Shown: positions 18,477 through 27,653, numbered from the stretch's first letter. The stretch is 64,000 nt of DNA from Frigidibacter sp. RF13 (GCF_026626305.1 NZ_JAPNUE010000009.1:48881-112880); one strand, 5' to 3'. Made by a program: numbers and translations. Notes: generated from the sequence alone by a model not told the origin.

Positions 18477-19436
18477 ATGTGTAAAGACTGCAATTATACG
18501 ATCCACGGTGCGCAGCACCATTTCGGCTGGGACAATTCCCTGCCCCCGGCGCTGCGCACTGATCCCGGATCAACGATTCAGTTCCACTGTCAGGATTCAT
18601 CGGCGGGCCAGCTTGGCCCGTCGTCTACACTGCAAAGCGTGATCGACCTCGATTTCGGCAAGATCAATCCGGTCTCGGGGCCGATCTTCGTAGAAGGCGC
18701 GAAACCCGGCGATGCACTGAAAGTGACGATCGAGGGCTTCAGCCCCCGCCAGTTCGACGGCAAGGGCTTTGGCTGGACGGCGAATATCCCGGGCTTCGGC
18801 CTTTTGGCCGATCAGTTCACCGACCCGGCGCTGAACATCTGGACCTATGATCCGACGAGCCTTGCCCCGGCGCTTTGGGGCAGGGAGGCGCGCGTGCCGC
18901 TGAAACCCTTTGCGGGGACGATAGGCAACGCGCCTGCCGAGAAGGGCCTGCATTCCGTCGTGCCGCCCCGGCGCGTGGGCGGCAATCTCGACATCCGCGA
19001 TCTGGCGGCGGGCACCACGCTTTACCTGCCGGTCGAGGTGGAGGGCGCTTTGTTCAGCGTGGGCGACACCCATGCTGCGCAGGGCGACGGTGAGGTCTGC
19101 GGCACGGCCATCGAAAGCCCGATGGATGTGGTGCTGACCCTCGATCTGGTGAAGGGTGCGAACCTCAAGACCCCGCGCTTCACAACGCCGGGGCCGGTGA
19201 CGCGCCATCTCGACGCCAAGGGATACGAGGCGACGACCGGCATCGGGCCAGACCTTATGACGGCGGCGCGGGATGCGGTTGCGAATATGATCGACCTTCT
19301 CGCCGCACAACGCGGGATTTCGGCCGTCGATGCCTACATGCTCTGTTCGGTCTGCGGCGATCTACGCATATCCGAAATCGTCGACATGCCGAACTGGGTC
19401 GTCAGCTTCTACTTCCCGCGCGCCGTCTTCGAATGA
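18477..19436 (+). CDS. Acetamidase/formamidase family protein (FmdA/AmdA)
   Basis: A 319-residue cytoplasmic hydrolase of the FmdA_AmdA family (PF03069), which releases ammonia from formamide, acetamide or related amides. Family features are a histidine-containing N-terminus (HHFGWDNSLPP), the DSSAGQLGPSS and DLDFGKINPVSGPI regions, GDTHAAQGDGEVCGTAIE near residues 200-217 and a C-terminal YMLCSVCGDLRISEIVD. It starts one base after the binding-protein stop, with a weak ribosome site, so translation is probably coupled. It overlaps the next ATPase gene by four bases (ATGA). It is unrelated in fold to the aliphatic amidase AmiE of the Pseudomonas ami operon, so here a different amidase is joined to AmiC/AmiR control. 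Confidence 0.9.
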   Translation: MCKDCNYTIHGAQHHFGWDNSLPPALRTDPGSTIQFHCQDSSAGQLGPSSTLQSVIDLDFGKINPVSGPIFVEGAKPGDALKVTIEGFSPRQFDGKGFGWTANIPGFGLLADQFTDPALNIWTYDPTSLAPALWGREARVPLKPFAGTIGNAPAEKGLHSVVPPRRVGGNLDIRDLAAGTTLYLPVEVEGALFSVGDTHAAQGDGEVCGTAIESPMDVVLTLDLVKGANLKTPRFTTPGPVTRHLDAKGYEATTGIGPDLMTAARDAVANMIDLLAAQRGISAVDAYMLCSVCGDLRISEIVDMPNWVVSFYFPRAVFE

Positions 19437-21217
19437 CGGTAGACGCCCGACCGCTGTCCGGGGCCGACAAGGCCCCGGGCACTGCCGCCCCCGTGCTAAC
19501 GGTGGAGGGGCTGACCGTCTCGGTCCGCACCGAGGGCGGCTTGCGGCCGCTTGTCCGCGATCTGTCCTTCACGCTCGCCCGTGGCGAGGTGCTGGCCATC
19601 GCCGGGGAAAGCGGATCGGGAAAGTCGATCACCTCGCTTGCGATCATGGGGCTTCTGCCGCCGCCTGCGGTCAGGGTCACGGCGGGCCACATCCGCCTTG
19701 GCTCTACCGACCTGACGGCGCTGCCCGAAGCCGCGATGCGGGCGGTGCGTGGCGACCGGATCGCGATGATCTTTCAGGAACCGATGACGAGCCTCAATCC
19801 GGTGATGACGGTGGGCGCGCAGCTGATCGAGGCGATCCGCACCCATGAACCCGTTGGCCGTGCCGATGCGCGCAGGCGGGCGGTCGAGGCGCTTGGCGCG
19901 GTGCGTCTGTCGGAACCCGTACGGCGGATGGGCCAGTATCCGCATGAACTGTCAGGTGGCATGCGGCAACGGGTGATGATTGCGATGGCGCTGGCGCTGC
20001 GCCCCGAGGTGCTGATCGCCGATGAGCCGACAACAGCGCTTGACGTGACGGTCCAGCGCGAGGTGCTGGACCTACTCCGCGACCTGCAGCGAGAGACCGG
20101 CACCGCAATCATCCTCATCACCCACGATATGGGCGTGGTGGCGGAAATGGCCGACCGGGTGATCGTGATGAAGGATGGCGCGATGGTCGAGACTGCGCCG
20201 ACGCGCGACCTGTTCCGCACGCCCGGCGCCCCCTACACCCGCGCGCTTCTGGCGGCAGTGCCGCGCATGGGCGCCGGTGCGGTACGGGGCGAGATGCCTG
20301 TCGTTGAAACTGTTGCCGCGCTCAGCGACGTCGTGGTGCGCTTCCCGCTGAGGGGCGGGCTATTTGGCCGTGTCACCCGCAATGTCCATGCCGTGGAACA
20401 TGTCGGGCTGGAGATAAGGCGCGGCGAGACATTGGCGCTTGTTGGCGAATCCGGTTGCGGAAAGTCCACCATCGCGCGGGCTATCGTCGGGCTTGTTCCG
20501 CATGAAGGCGCCATCAACGTCGCCGGCAAGGAACTGCGCCAGCTCGACCCCGCCGGGCGCCGCGCGCTCTGCCGCGATGTGCAGATGGTGTTTCAGGATC
20601 CGATGGCGGCACTCGACCCGCGCATGCGGGTGGGCGACTTGATCGCCGAGCCGCTCTTGATCCACGGGATCGGCAGCGCGGCCGACCGTCGCGACCGCGC
20701 CGCGGAGTTGCTGGCGCGCGTCGGTCTCGAAAAGGACCATGCCGCCCGCTATCCGCACGAATTTTCCGGCGGCCAGCGCCAGCGCATCTGCATCGCGCGG
20801 GCGCTGGCGCTGAACCCCCGCCTGATCATCGCCGACGAAAGCGTCTCGGCGCTCGATGTCAGCGTACAGGCGCGCGTGCTGACCCTTTTGCGCGACTTGC
20901 AGGAGGAGCTGGGGCTGTCTTACCTGTTCATCAGCCATGACATGGCGGTGGTCGAGAATATCTCGGACCGCGTCGCGGTGATGTATCTCGGCCAGATCGT
21001 CGAGATGGGCAGCCGTGCACAAATTTTCGGCAATCCGCAGCACCCCTATACATGCCGCCTGATCGAGGCGGTGCCAGTGCCGGACCCAGAGCACCGCCGC
21101 CCGCCGGGCGTCCGGTTGACCGGAGAGATTCCGACGCCGGTTCACTCGGTCGGCGCGGGGCCGGAAAGGGTCCGGCTGACGGATGTGGGTGGCGGCCATC
21201 TGGTCGCGGCGCACTGA
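19433..21217 (+). CDS. Fused double ABC ATPase (DppD-DppF type)
   Basis: A 594-residue protein with two complete ATPase domains. The first has Walker A GESGSGKS, signature LSGGMRQR and Walker B VLIADEPTTALD. The second has GESGCGKS, FSGGQRQR and LIIADESVSALD. Each domain ends in the oligopeptide-transporter C-terminal extension (PYTRALLAAVP; PYTCRLIEAVP), part of which binds an iron-sulfur cluster in some homologues. The fusion replaces the usual separate D and F subunits and would energise the permeases at 15038-16844. It is the last gene of the amiC operon. The convergent abrB-type gene begins 13 bases after its stop, with no terminator between them. Confidence 0.93.
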   Translation: MTVDARPLSGADKAPGTAAPVLTVEGLTVSVRTEGGLRPLVRDLSFTLARGEVLAIAGESGSGKSITSLAIMGLLPPPAVRVTAGHIRLGSTDLTALPEAAMRAVRGDRIAMIFQEPMTSLNPVMTVGAQLIEAIRTHEPVGRADARRRAVEALGAVRLSEPVRRMGQYPHELSGGMRQRVMIAMALALRPEVLIADEPTTALDVTVQREVLDLLRDLQRETGTAIILITHDMGVVAEMADRVIVMKDGAMVETAPTRDLFRTPGAPYTRALLAAVPRMGAGAVRGEMPVVETVAALSDVVVRFPLRGGLFGRVTRNVHAVEHVGLEIRRGETLALVGESGCGKSTIARAIVGLVPHEGAINVAGKELRQLDPAGRRALCRDVQMVFQDPMAALDPRMRVGDLIAEPLLIHGIGSAADRRDRAAELLARVGLEKDHAARYPHEFSGGQRQRICIARALALNPRLIIADESVSALDVSVQARVLTLLRDLQEELGLSYLFISHDMAVVENISDRVAVMYLGQIVEMGSRAQIFGNPQHPYTCRLIEAVPVPDPEHRRPPGVRLTGEIPTPVHSVGAGPERVRLTDVGGGHLVAAH

Positions 21218-21230
21218 GGCCGCGCGCCGG

Positions 21231-22256
21231 TCAGCGCAGCCAGCGTTCGGCGAGCGGGGCGAGCAGGATAACCAGGATGATCCGCAACAGATGGTGGCTG
21301 ACGACATAGGCCAGATCGGCGCCCGCCACGATGGCGATCACCACCATTTCCGCCTGTCCGCCGGGCAGGAAGGCGAGGAACGCCTCGCGCGCCGGTGCGA
21401 TGCCTGCGCGATGTATCCCCTCGATCAGCGCGAGCGACAGGCAGCCGAGCAGCAGCGCGTGCAGAAGGCCCGCCCCGACGATCCGTTTAAGCTCGGCCAG
21501 CGTTATGCCGGAATATTTCGACCCGACGGCGATGGCGATGAAGAATTGCGCTGCCCAGATGATCTCGGCAGGTGGCCGCATGGTGATGAGGCCCGCGACC
21601 GACAGGATTGCGGTCAGGATCAGCGGGCCGAGAATCGAGGCGCCGAAAAGACTCGCGCGTTCGGCAATCTTCCAGCCGAGGAAGCCCGCCGCGACCATCA
21701 GGGCGATCTGCAAGGGCGGCACGTCTGCTGCGGGCAGGCCCGGCGGTCGGGTCAGATCGACCGACCAGACATGGGTCATGATGAGGGGTGCGAGCGTCAC
21801 GATGAAGAGAACGCGGGTGGCGTGGATCAGCGACAGGGCGCGCGGGTTGCCGCCCGCCTCTTCTCCGAAGATCAGCATGTCCTGCAGCCCGCCGGGCATA
21901 GCCGCGTAGAAGGCCGTGGCGTGGTCGAAGCCGAGGACCCGACGGAAGAGCGGATAGCCGAGCCCGCCGATGGCCAGAACAAATACGGGAACGAAGAGGA
22001 GCGAAAGGGCGAAATCGGGGATGTGGCCCAGTGTGGCTGGCTGGATCGACGATCCGACCGCGACGCCGAGGAAGGTGCGCATGAAGGTGCCGAGGATGCC
22101 CGCATCGCGCATGCGGACGCCTGACAGCGCTGCGATCAGGCAGGCAGCCAGCGGACCAAGCAAGAGGGGAAGCGGCAGATGCAGCGCCAGAAAGAGCACA
22201 GCCCCCGCCGCAGCGACGGCAAAAGTGGTCAGCCGGCCGCGGTCGAAATAGCTCAC
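21231..22256 (-). CDS. AbrB-family membrane protein (putative transporter)
   Basis: A 341-residue integral membrane protein of the AbrB family (PF05145, once labelled ammonia monooxygenase), with a duplicated block of about five membrane segments. Conserved loops are AFYAAMPGGLQDMLIFGEEAG (first half) and AFLAFLPGGQAEM (second half). Its transport substrate is not established. The start is GTG 22256, overlapping the DUF4387 stop by four bases, so it is translationally coupled. It is the last gene of a leftward AtuA / DUF4387 / AbrB set downstream of tctABC, which suggests a second membrane component of the same catabolic system, perhaps an exporter or regulator of uptake (inference). Confidence 0.8.
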   Translation of the reverse strand: MSYFDRGRLTTFAVAAAGAVLFLALHLPLPLLLGPLAACLIAALSGVRMRDAGILGTFMRTFLGVAVGSSIQPATLGHIPDFALSLLFVPVFVLAIGGLGYPLFRRVLGFDHATAFYAAMPGGLQDMLIFGEEAGGNPRALSLIHATRVLFIVTLAPLIMTHVWSVDLTRPPGLPAADVPPLQIALMVAAGFLGWKIAERASLFGASILGPLILTAILSVAGLITMRPPAEIIWAAQFFIAIAVGSKYSGITLAELKRIVGAGLLHALLLGCLSLALIEGIHRAGIAPAREAFLAFLPGGQAEMVVIAIVAGADLAYVVSHHLLRIILVILLAPLAERWLR

Positions 22257-22549
22257 ACCTCGATCTCTTCCAGAAGATGCGCCCATTGCGCGCCGTGCAT
22301 GTCGCGGTCCTCGCGGCTACCCTGAACGACCGGGCGCGGCAGCGAGATCTTCACCACCGCCAGATCGGCGATGTCGAACCGTTTCAGCATCTGACGCGGG
22401 GTGGCGAACAGCCTTGCGACCTCGCCCGTGTCAAGCGCGGCGATGACCCGCGCGAAGCGCTCAGCGTCGCCACAGAAGATGTCCACCGTCAGCCAAAAGG
22501 GACCGGCGTTCTTGGAGCGGACCTTCAGGACCAGGTCACCAAGCCTCAT
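22253..22549 (-). CDS. DUF4387 family protein
   Basis: A 98-residue protein matching the DUF4387 family: LVLKVRSKNAGPFWLTVDIF at the N-terminus and an LPRPVVQGS stretch near residue 70. In other bacteria this domain is encoded next to, or fused with, the C-terminus of AtuA-like (DUF1446) proteins, and it is probably a subunit of the same enzyme. It overlaps both neighbours by four bases (upstream AtuA-like gene, downstream AbrB gene), so the three are tightly coupled. No catalytic residues are assigned and no reaction can be named. Confidence 0.85.
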   Translation of the reverse strand: MRLGDLVLKVRSKNAGPFWLTVDIFCGDAERFARVIAALDTGEVARLFATPRQMLKRFDIADLAVVKISLPRPVVQGSREDRDMHGAQWAHLLEEIEV

Positions 22550-23904
22550 GCGCCGACCTCCGCCACGAGGATACGGAAGGCCGCCATCGGATCATCAAGC
22601 ATCATCACGTGGTTCAGCGCGAACTCATAAAAGGCGCCACGGTCGGTTGTCGCTGGTGAATAGGGGAAGGCGAAGGTCGGCAATTCCTCGTCCTCGGTCA
22701 GTGGATAGTGCAGGACGAACGGGTTGATGAGTTTGCCGATCTCGGCCGCCGTATCCTGCGTTGCGGCCGTGACGATCCCCAGAACGCCGATTTCCACCGG
22801 TCGGCCGGAACGGTTCTCGAGCGGCCCGAGCGCGCCGTCAGCGCCGATCAGCCGGAAGTCGAGCGCATAGTCGGCGGGCGACAGACCCATGCGGCCTGCA
22901 ATTTCGCCCTGAAGGAATATCCCGAGCTTCTCGGTCCATTCGCGCGCTGCGGCGACATAACGGGGCGCACGCAGGATGGCGAGGATCGTCGTCTGGTAGC
23001 CCGCGATCCGTGCCCCTTCGAGCTTGACCGTATAGGCCCCCGGCACCCATTCCGACCCTTCTACCCGGACCCGCCGCGCGTCGAGCGCGCGGTACCGCGC
23101 GCCGGTCACGTCAAGATGCCCACCGGGCTCATAAAGTCGGAACGGGTCGGAGTTTTCATAAAGCATATGCGCCGAGACCGAATGCGGCGTGCAAAGCGCG
23201 TTTTCTGCCATCGCCTCGACCGTGAAACCTGTCTCGTCGAAATCGACCAGAATCACGCCAGAGGTCGGGTTCGTCGAACAGAGCGCGCCGCATTCGGCGA
23301 TTTTGGCGCCGTGCCAGGCCGCACCCGGATGATCGCCGCGCGCAAGCGGCAGGGCGGCGATGGTCGCCGTGTCGGTCGTGCGGCCCGCGATGACGATATC
23401 GGCGCCGGTGGCGAGGGCCGCCTGAATCTGTTCGGCGCCCGCAAGGGCAACGATATTGGTCATGTCCGCAATCGCCGCCGCATCGACCGGCGGCGCGGGG
23501 TCGAGCGGGCGTAGCTGACCCGCCGTCAGCGCCTTGGTGATGCGGTCATTGGGCTGGCTGGAATAGAGCCGCGCCACACGGACCGTCTGACCCAGTTCCG
23601 CTGCCAGTTCTATGGTGATCGCGTACATCCAGTCGACCGTCGCATCGGTGCCGCAAGTGCCCGCCGTGCCGATCACCAAGGGAACGCCTGCCTCGGCCCG
23701 CGCCTGCATCAGATGCCGCCATTCGGCTTTGGTGGCGGCGCGGGAATATTTTGATACACCCGCGCCGAGGGAATAGGGTCCGCTGTCGGTCGAGCCCCCG
23801 TCGATGGCGATGATGTCGGGCCGGGCCGCCACGCCGCGCGCCAGCGCCACCCGGTCGAAGCCAAGGCCGAGAACCCCCGAGGGCACCAGAACGCGGGTTG
23901 CCAT
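22546..23904 (-). CDS. AtuA-like protein (DUF1446 family)
   Basis: A 452-residue cytoplasmic protein of the AtuA/DUF1446 family, named for acyclic terpene utilisation in Pseudomonas. Typical motifs are IDGGSTDSGPYSLG (about 34-47), IGTAGTCGTD and VIAGRTTDTATIAALPL. It pairs with the DUF4387 gene that overlaps its end by four bases. The tripartite tricarboxylate transporter genes lie seven bases upstream on the same strand, so the substrate is probably an organic acid rather than a terpene hydrocarbon. No atuB-H-like or acyl-CoA genes are present beside it. The reaction is unknown. Confidence 0.85.
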   Translation of the reverse strand: MATRVLVPSGVLGLGFDRVALARGVAARPDIIAIDGGSTDSGPYSLGAGVSKYSRAATKAEWRHLMQARAEAGVPLVIGTAGTCGTDATVDWMYAITIELAAELGQTVRVARLYSSQPNDRITKALTAGQLRPLDPAPPVDAAAIADMTNIVALAGAEQIQAALATGADIVIAGRTTDTATIAALPLARGDHPGAAWHGAKIAECGALCSTNPTSGVILVDFDETGFTVEAMAENALCTPHSVSAHMLYENSDPFRLYEPGGHLDVTGARYRALDARRVRVEGSEWVPGAYTVKLEGARIAGYQTTILAILRAPRYVAAAREWTEKLGIFLQGEIAGRMGLSPADYALDFRLIGADGALGPLENRSGRPVEIGVLGIVTAATQDTAAEIGKLINPFVLHYPLTEDEELPTFAFPYSPATTDRGAFYEFALNHVMMLDDPMAAFRILVAEVGA

Positions 23905-23911
23905 CTTTTCC

Positions 23912-25435
23912 TCAGTCGCTGTCGTAGCTGTCGGTCGCAGGCACCGGTGGCCGCTTCAGGACGCCGCGCAGGAACATCGGTGCCACGAAGCCAAGCGCCG
24001 CCGCAAGCCACAGTCCGACCGCGATCGGTGACGAGAAGAGGTAGGTCCAGTCTCCGTCCGACAGGACCATGGCACGGCGCAGATTATCCTCCATCGCATT
24101 GCCAAGAAGGATGCCAAGGATCACCGGCACCGTCGGAATGTCGAGCTTGCGGAAGACATAACCCATCACGCCGAACCCGATCATCATCAGCATGTCGAAG
24201 CTTGACCCGGTCAGCGAATAGATGCCCACGAAGGCGATCATCGTGACGCCGGGCAGAAGGATCGCACTCGGCACCGACAGGATATGGACGAAGATCTTCA
24301 CCATCGGCACGTTCATCACCAGAAGCACGATGTTGGCGATCAGAAGCGCCGCGATCAGCCCCCAGACCACCTCGGGCCGGTCGGTGAAGAGAAGTGGGCC
24401 AGGGGTTATATTGAGCGTGAGGAGGAGAGCCAGCAGCACTGCCGTCGTGCCAGACCCCGGTACGCCGAGCGTCAGCATCGGCACCAGCGCGCCGCCTGCC
24501 GCCGCGTTGTTCCCGGCCTCGGGTGCCGCCACACCGCGCGGATTACCCTTGCCGAAACTCTCGGGGTCACGCGCGATGGCCTTTTCGCCCATATAGGCAA
24601 GGAAGGAGCCGAGCGAGGCGCCCGCGCCGGGCAGAACACCGGCGGCGAAGCCGATGACGGTGCCGCGCAGCATGGCCCAGCGGGTCGACCACATCTTCGC
24701 CCAGTTCACGGTGATCTTGCCCAGCTTAACACCGATAGCGCTGTCCTTGCCGTGGCTCTCGATGAAATGGAAAACCTCTGCCACCGCGAACAGGCCGACG
24801 ATGGCGACGAGGAAGTCGATCCCGTCGTTCAGATGCAGGTTGCCGAAGGTGAAACGGGTCATGCCGGTCGTCTTGTCGAGCCCGATCATCGCGATGCCCA
24901 GGCCGATGGCGGCGGCCATCGCCGATTTGGCCTGATTGTTCGCGCCGATGCCGCCCAGCGTGCAGAAGGCGAGCATGTAAAGTGCGAAATACTCCGCCGG
25001 GCCGAATTTGAAGGCGACCTGGGCCAGAAGCGGCGCCATCAGCATGAGCGCGATGGTTGCAAGGAACGCACCGACAAAGGAGGCGACGCCCGAAATCACC
25101 AAAGCGTCCGAGGCGAAGCCCTGCTTGGCCATCGGATAGCCGTCGAGTGTCGTCATCACCGCCGGTTCGTCCCCAGGGATGTTCAGCAGGATCGACGAGA
25201 TGCGTCCGCCATACATCGCGCCGTAATAGACCGAAGTCAGCAGGACGAGTGCCGAGATCGCATCGAGCCCCATCGAAAAGGAAATCGGGATGAGAAGCGC
25301 CACGCCGTTCGACGGGCCAAGGCCCGGAAGCGCGCCGATGATCGTGCCGACGAAGGCGCCGATCACTGCAAGCATCAACGTCCAGGGCGTCAGCGCGATG
25401 GAAAAGCCAAGCGCGAGATTTGATAGAATGTCCAT
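23912..25435 (-). CDS. tctA: Tripartite tricarboxylate transporter, large permease TctA
   Basis: A 507-residue inner-membrane protein with about 10-12 hydrophobic segments. The TctA signatures are present: GALPGLGPSNGVALLIPISF near residues 35-54 and, in the second half, PGAGASLGSFLAYMGEKAIA. It forms the transport channel with TctB and receives solute from TctC. The stop is seven bases before the AtuA-like start. Members carry citrate, tartrate, dicarboxylates, aromatic acids and others, so the solute is open. Confidence 0.95.
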   Translation of the reverse strand: MDILSNLALGFSIALTPWTLMLAVIGAFVGTIIGALPGLGPSNGVALLIPISFSMGLDAISALVLLTSVYYGAMYGGRISSILLNIPGDEPAVMTTLDGYPMAKQGFASDALVISGVASFVGAFLATIALMLMAPLLAQVAFKFGPAEYFALYMLAFCTLGGIGANNQAKSAMAAAIGLGIAMIGLDKTTGMTRFTFGNLHLNDGIDFLVAIVGLFAVAEVFHFIESHGKDSAIGVKLGKITVNWAKMWSTRWAMLRGTVIGFAAGVLPGAGASLGSFLAYMGEKAIARDPESFGKGNPRGVAAPEAGNNAAAGGALVPMLTLGVPGSGTTAVLLALLLTLNITPGPLLFTDRPEVVWGLIAALLIANIVLLVMNVPMVKIFVHILSVPSAILLPGVTMIAFVGIYSLTGSSFDMLMMIGFGVMGYVFRKLDIPTVPVILGILLGNAMEDNLRRAMVLSDGDWTYLFSSPIAVGLWLAAALGFVAPMFLRGVLKRPPVPATDSYDSD

Positions 25436-25445
25436 GCGGGCGCTC

Positions 25446-25886
25446 CTAACCCATCAGGAACCGCGGCAGGCCGTGAAGGCCGAGACCGAGAACCGTCTTG
25501 AAGAGAATGTACAGCCCGATCCCGAGCCCCGCGCCCGCAATCGCGGCCTGCGCCGGACGGCGGCTGATCTGCCAGGACAGGAAGCCCGAGGCGAGCATCG
25601 TGGGCAGGATGAAGCCCAGGGGCTTGATCGTCAGTGCGTAAAGCACAAGCGCAAGAAGCGCGGCGCCGAGCGTCATCACCATCGCCGGACCCGGCCAGTC
25701 GACGTCCGGATCGGGGCGCAGCACCATCACGAGTGCGCAGATCATCACCAGTGCGCCGATTATATAGGGAAAGACCCGTGGCCCTACTGGGTCCGACAGG
25801 AAGCTGGTCTCTACGGTTGAGGCGCTGAGGAGATACCCCAGCGCCACGACCATCATGACCAGACCGAAGATCCGGTCACCCTTCAT
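25446..25886 (-). CDS. tctB: Tripartite tricarboxylate transporter, small permease TctB
   Basis: A 146-residue membrane protein with four predicted hydrophobic segments, the typical TctB size and pattern (GDRIFGLVMMVVALGYLLSA at the start; LYALTIKPLGFILPT in the middle). ATG 25886 overlaps the tctC stop by one base, and the frame open to 26054 is the shadow of tctC. It lies ten bases upstream of tctA in the same operon. Confidence 0.88.
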   Translation of the reverse strand: MKGDRIFGLVMMVVALGYLLSASTVETSFLSDPVGPRVFPYIIGALVMICALVMVLRPDPDVDWPGPAMVMTLGAALLALVLYALTIKPLGFILPTMLASGFLSWQISRRPAQAAIAGAGLGIGLYILFKTVLGLGLHGLPRFLMG

Positions 25887-26851
25887 CACTGGATGATCCC
25901 GATCTCTTTCGAGATGTTGGTGATCTCGGCGATATTCTCGCCCACGAAGGTCTCGAAATCGGCACCCGTGAGAGTGTAGGGCGCAAGACCGTTCTCGGTC
26001 ATGACCTGCTTCCACTGGTCCGAGGCCGCGACCTTGTTCAGCGCATCGACCCACTTGTTGTAGTCGTCATCCGAGATGCCCTTCGGCACATAGAGACCGC
26101 GCCAGTTCATCGCGACGAGGTCGACGCCCTGTTCCTTGGCGGTCGGGATGTCGTCAAAGCCCGCGACACGTGCATCCGACAGGACCGCAAGTGCGCGCAC
26201 ATCGCCGGATTTCAGGAAGCCGCCGACTTCGGACAGGTCGCCGGTCATGGCCTGGGTGAAGCCACCCACCGTCTGGGTGATCGCGTCGGCGCCGCCGTCA
26301 AGGCCGATGTACTTGACCGATTTCGCATCGCTGAAGCCTGCGCGGTTCATAAGCATCAGGACTTTGAGATGGTCGAAGCCGCCCACGGCCGAGCCGCCTG
26401 CGAAGGAAACGGCGGCCGGATCGGCTTTCACTGCCTCAATAAGGTCGTTGATCGACTGATAGGGGCTGTCCTTGGCCACGACGATCACGCCCGGATCGCC
26501 GCCGATCGCGCCGACCCAGCGCACCTGATCGGCGGTCGCGCCCGCATAGGCATTCTGGGCAAGCCGGGTGGTGGTGGCCGACGAAGCCGCGACGATCAGG
26601 TCGGCATCCTCGTTCCGGTCGGCGACAACCGCCGAATAGGCGACACCGCCGCCGGCACCGGCCATGTTGGTCACCTGCACGAGGTTCGGCGTCACACCGA
26701 TTTCCTGCAGGATACGGCCGATCTGGCGGCAGGTGAAATCCCAGCCGCCGCCAGGGTTCGCGGGCGCGATACATTCGGTGGCCGAAGCCGCGCCAGCGGC
26801 CGAGAAGGCAGCGACAGCGGATAGCGCCAGCGCCTTGAAAGTCGTTTTCAT
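25886..26851 (-). CDS. tctC: Tripartite tricarboxylate transporter solute-binding protein TctC
   Basis: A 321-residue periplasmic binding protein with a signal peptide (about residues 1-25, ending AASA). The family's start of the mature protein, CIAPANPGGGWDF, has the PGG motif that contacts carboxylates. VTNMAGAGGGVAY and the AGGSAVGGFDH block also fit. ATG 26851 has GGAGGAACAG directly upstream; the open frame to 27082 is not coding. It is the first gene of the tctCBA-atuA-DUF4387-abrB operon and is divergent from the tctD-type regulator. Confidence 0.92.
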   Translation of the reverse strand: MKTTFKALALSAVAAFSAAGAASATECIAPANPGGGWDFTCRQIGRILQEIGVTPNLVQVTNMAGAGGGVAYSAVVADRNEDADLIVAASSATTTRLAQNAYAGATADQVRWVGAIGGDPGVIVVAKDSPYQSINDLIEAVKADPAAVSFAGGSAVGGFDHLKVLMLMNRAGFSDAKSVKYIGLDGGADAITQTVGGFTQAMTGDLSEVGGFLKSGDVRALAVLSDARVAGFDDIPTAKEQGVDLVAMNWRGLYVPKGISDDDYNKWVDALNKVAASDQWKQVMTENGLAPYTLTGADFETFVGENIAEITNISKEIGIIQ

Positions 26852-26930
26852 CTGTTCCTCCCATGGTTCAGTCGCGCCCCGGAGGGCGAGACCGCCCGGG
26901 GATTGCGAGGGGCAGTCAAACCTGAAAAGC

Positions 26931-26971
26931 TGACATGAACCTGTCACGGGCCATGTTCGTAGACGGTTCAT
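26931..26971. promoter_or_regulatory. Inverted repeats between tctC and tctD (candidate TctD operator)
   Basis: Two nested dyads occupy the 136-base divergent promoter region: TGACA-N6-TGTCA (26931-26946) and ATGAACC/GGTTCAT arms (26935-26941 and 26965-26971). OmpR-class regulators bind repeats of this spacing. No clear -35/-10 boxes were assigned, so the role is inferred from position. Confidence 0.4.
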
Positions 26972-26987
26972 CGCGAAGGGGAGGGCG

Positions 26988-27653
26988 ATGCGGTTCCTTC
27001 TGGTGGAGGATAATGCCGAACTTGCGGCGTCCGTTGCCGCACGGCTGAAGCTTGACGGCCATGCCGTCGACAGCGCCGCCACGCTCGACGAGGCGGAGGC
27101 CTGTCTCGGCGTTGCCGGTTACGATCTCATCCTTCTTGACATGATGCTGCCCGATGGCGACGGGCGCGATTTTCTGGCGCGCCATCGCAAGGCCAGCCGC
27201 GAAACGCCGGTGATCGTCATGACCGCGCGGTCTGCCGTCACCGACCGGATCGATGCGCTTGATACCGGGGCGGATGATTATGTGACGAAGCCCTTCGATT
27301 TCGCCGAGCTTGAGGCGCGCTGCCGGGCGGTCCTCAGGCGACGCGGCGGTGGGGCGCAGACGCTTAGGACCTATGGCGATCTGACTTTCGATCCGCTCGC
27401 AGCAACTCTTGCGGTGGGCGAGGAACGGCGGGAACTCCGTTCGCGCGAGGTGCGGCTTTTCGAACTCTTTCTCAATGCGCCGGAACGGATCCTGTCGAAG
27501 GAACATCTGTGTGACCGCCTGTTCTCCTTTTCCGAGCCGGTCAGCGACAATGCGATCGAGGTCTATGTCGGGCGCCTGCGCAAGAAGCTTGCGGGCAGCC
27601 GTGCGCGGATCGAAACCGTGCGCGGGCTCGGCTACCGCCTGACGGGCGGCTAG
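26988..27653 (+). CDS. OmpR-family response regulator, TctD-like
   Basis: A 221-residue DNA-binding response regulator. The receiver domain has the phosphoacceptor aspartate in LILLDMMLPDGDG (near residue 51), and the conserved lysine is in VTKPFDFAELEARC. The C-terminal winged helix shows LSKEHLCDRLFSF and SDNAIEVYVGRLRKKL. It is divergent from tctC, and the kinase gene starts one base after its stop. By analogy with TctD/TctE it should activate the tct operon when the solute is present. Confidence 0.92.
   Translation: MRFLLVEDNAELAASVAARLKLDGHAVDSAATLDEAEACLGVAGYDLILLDMMLPDGDGRDFLARHRKASRETPVIVMTARSAVTDRIDALDTGADDYVTKPFDFAELEARCRAVLRRRGGGAQTLRTYGDLTFDPLAATLAVGEERRELRSREVRLFELFLNAPERILSKEHLCDRLFSFSEPVSDNAIEVYVGRLRKKLAGSRARIETVRGLGYRLTGG

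Noticed and set aside
16532..18493. A 653-codon frame opposite the solute-binding protein and permease
   Set aside because: Crosses two well-supported genes on the other strand, is His/Arg/Asp-rich, and has no ribosome site.
22546..23904. A terpene (citronellol/geraniol) catabolic cluster
   Set aside because: Only the AtuA-like protein is present; no acyl-CoA carboxylase, dehydrogenase or lyase genes of the atu/liu pathways occur, and the transporter suggests an organic acid.
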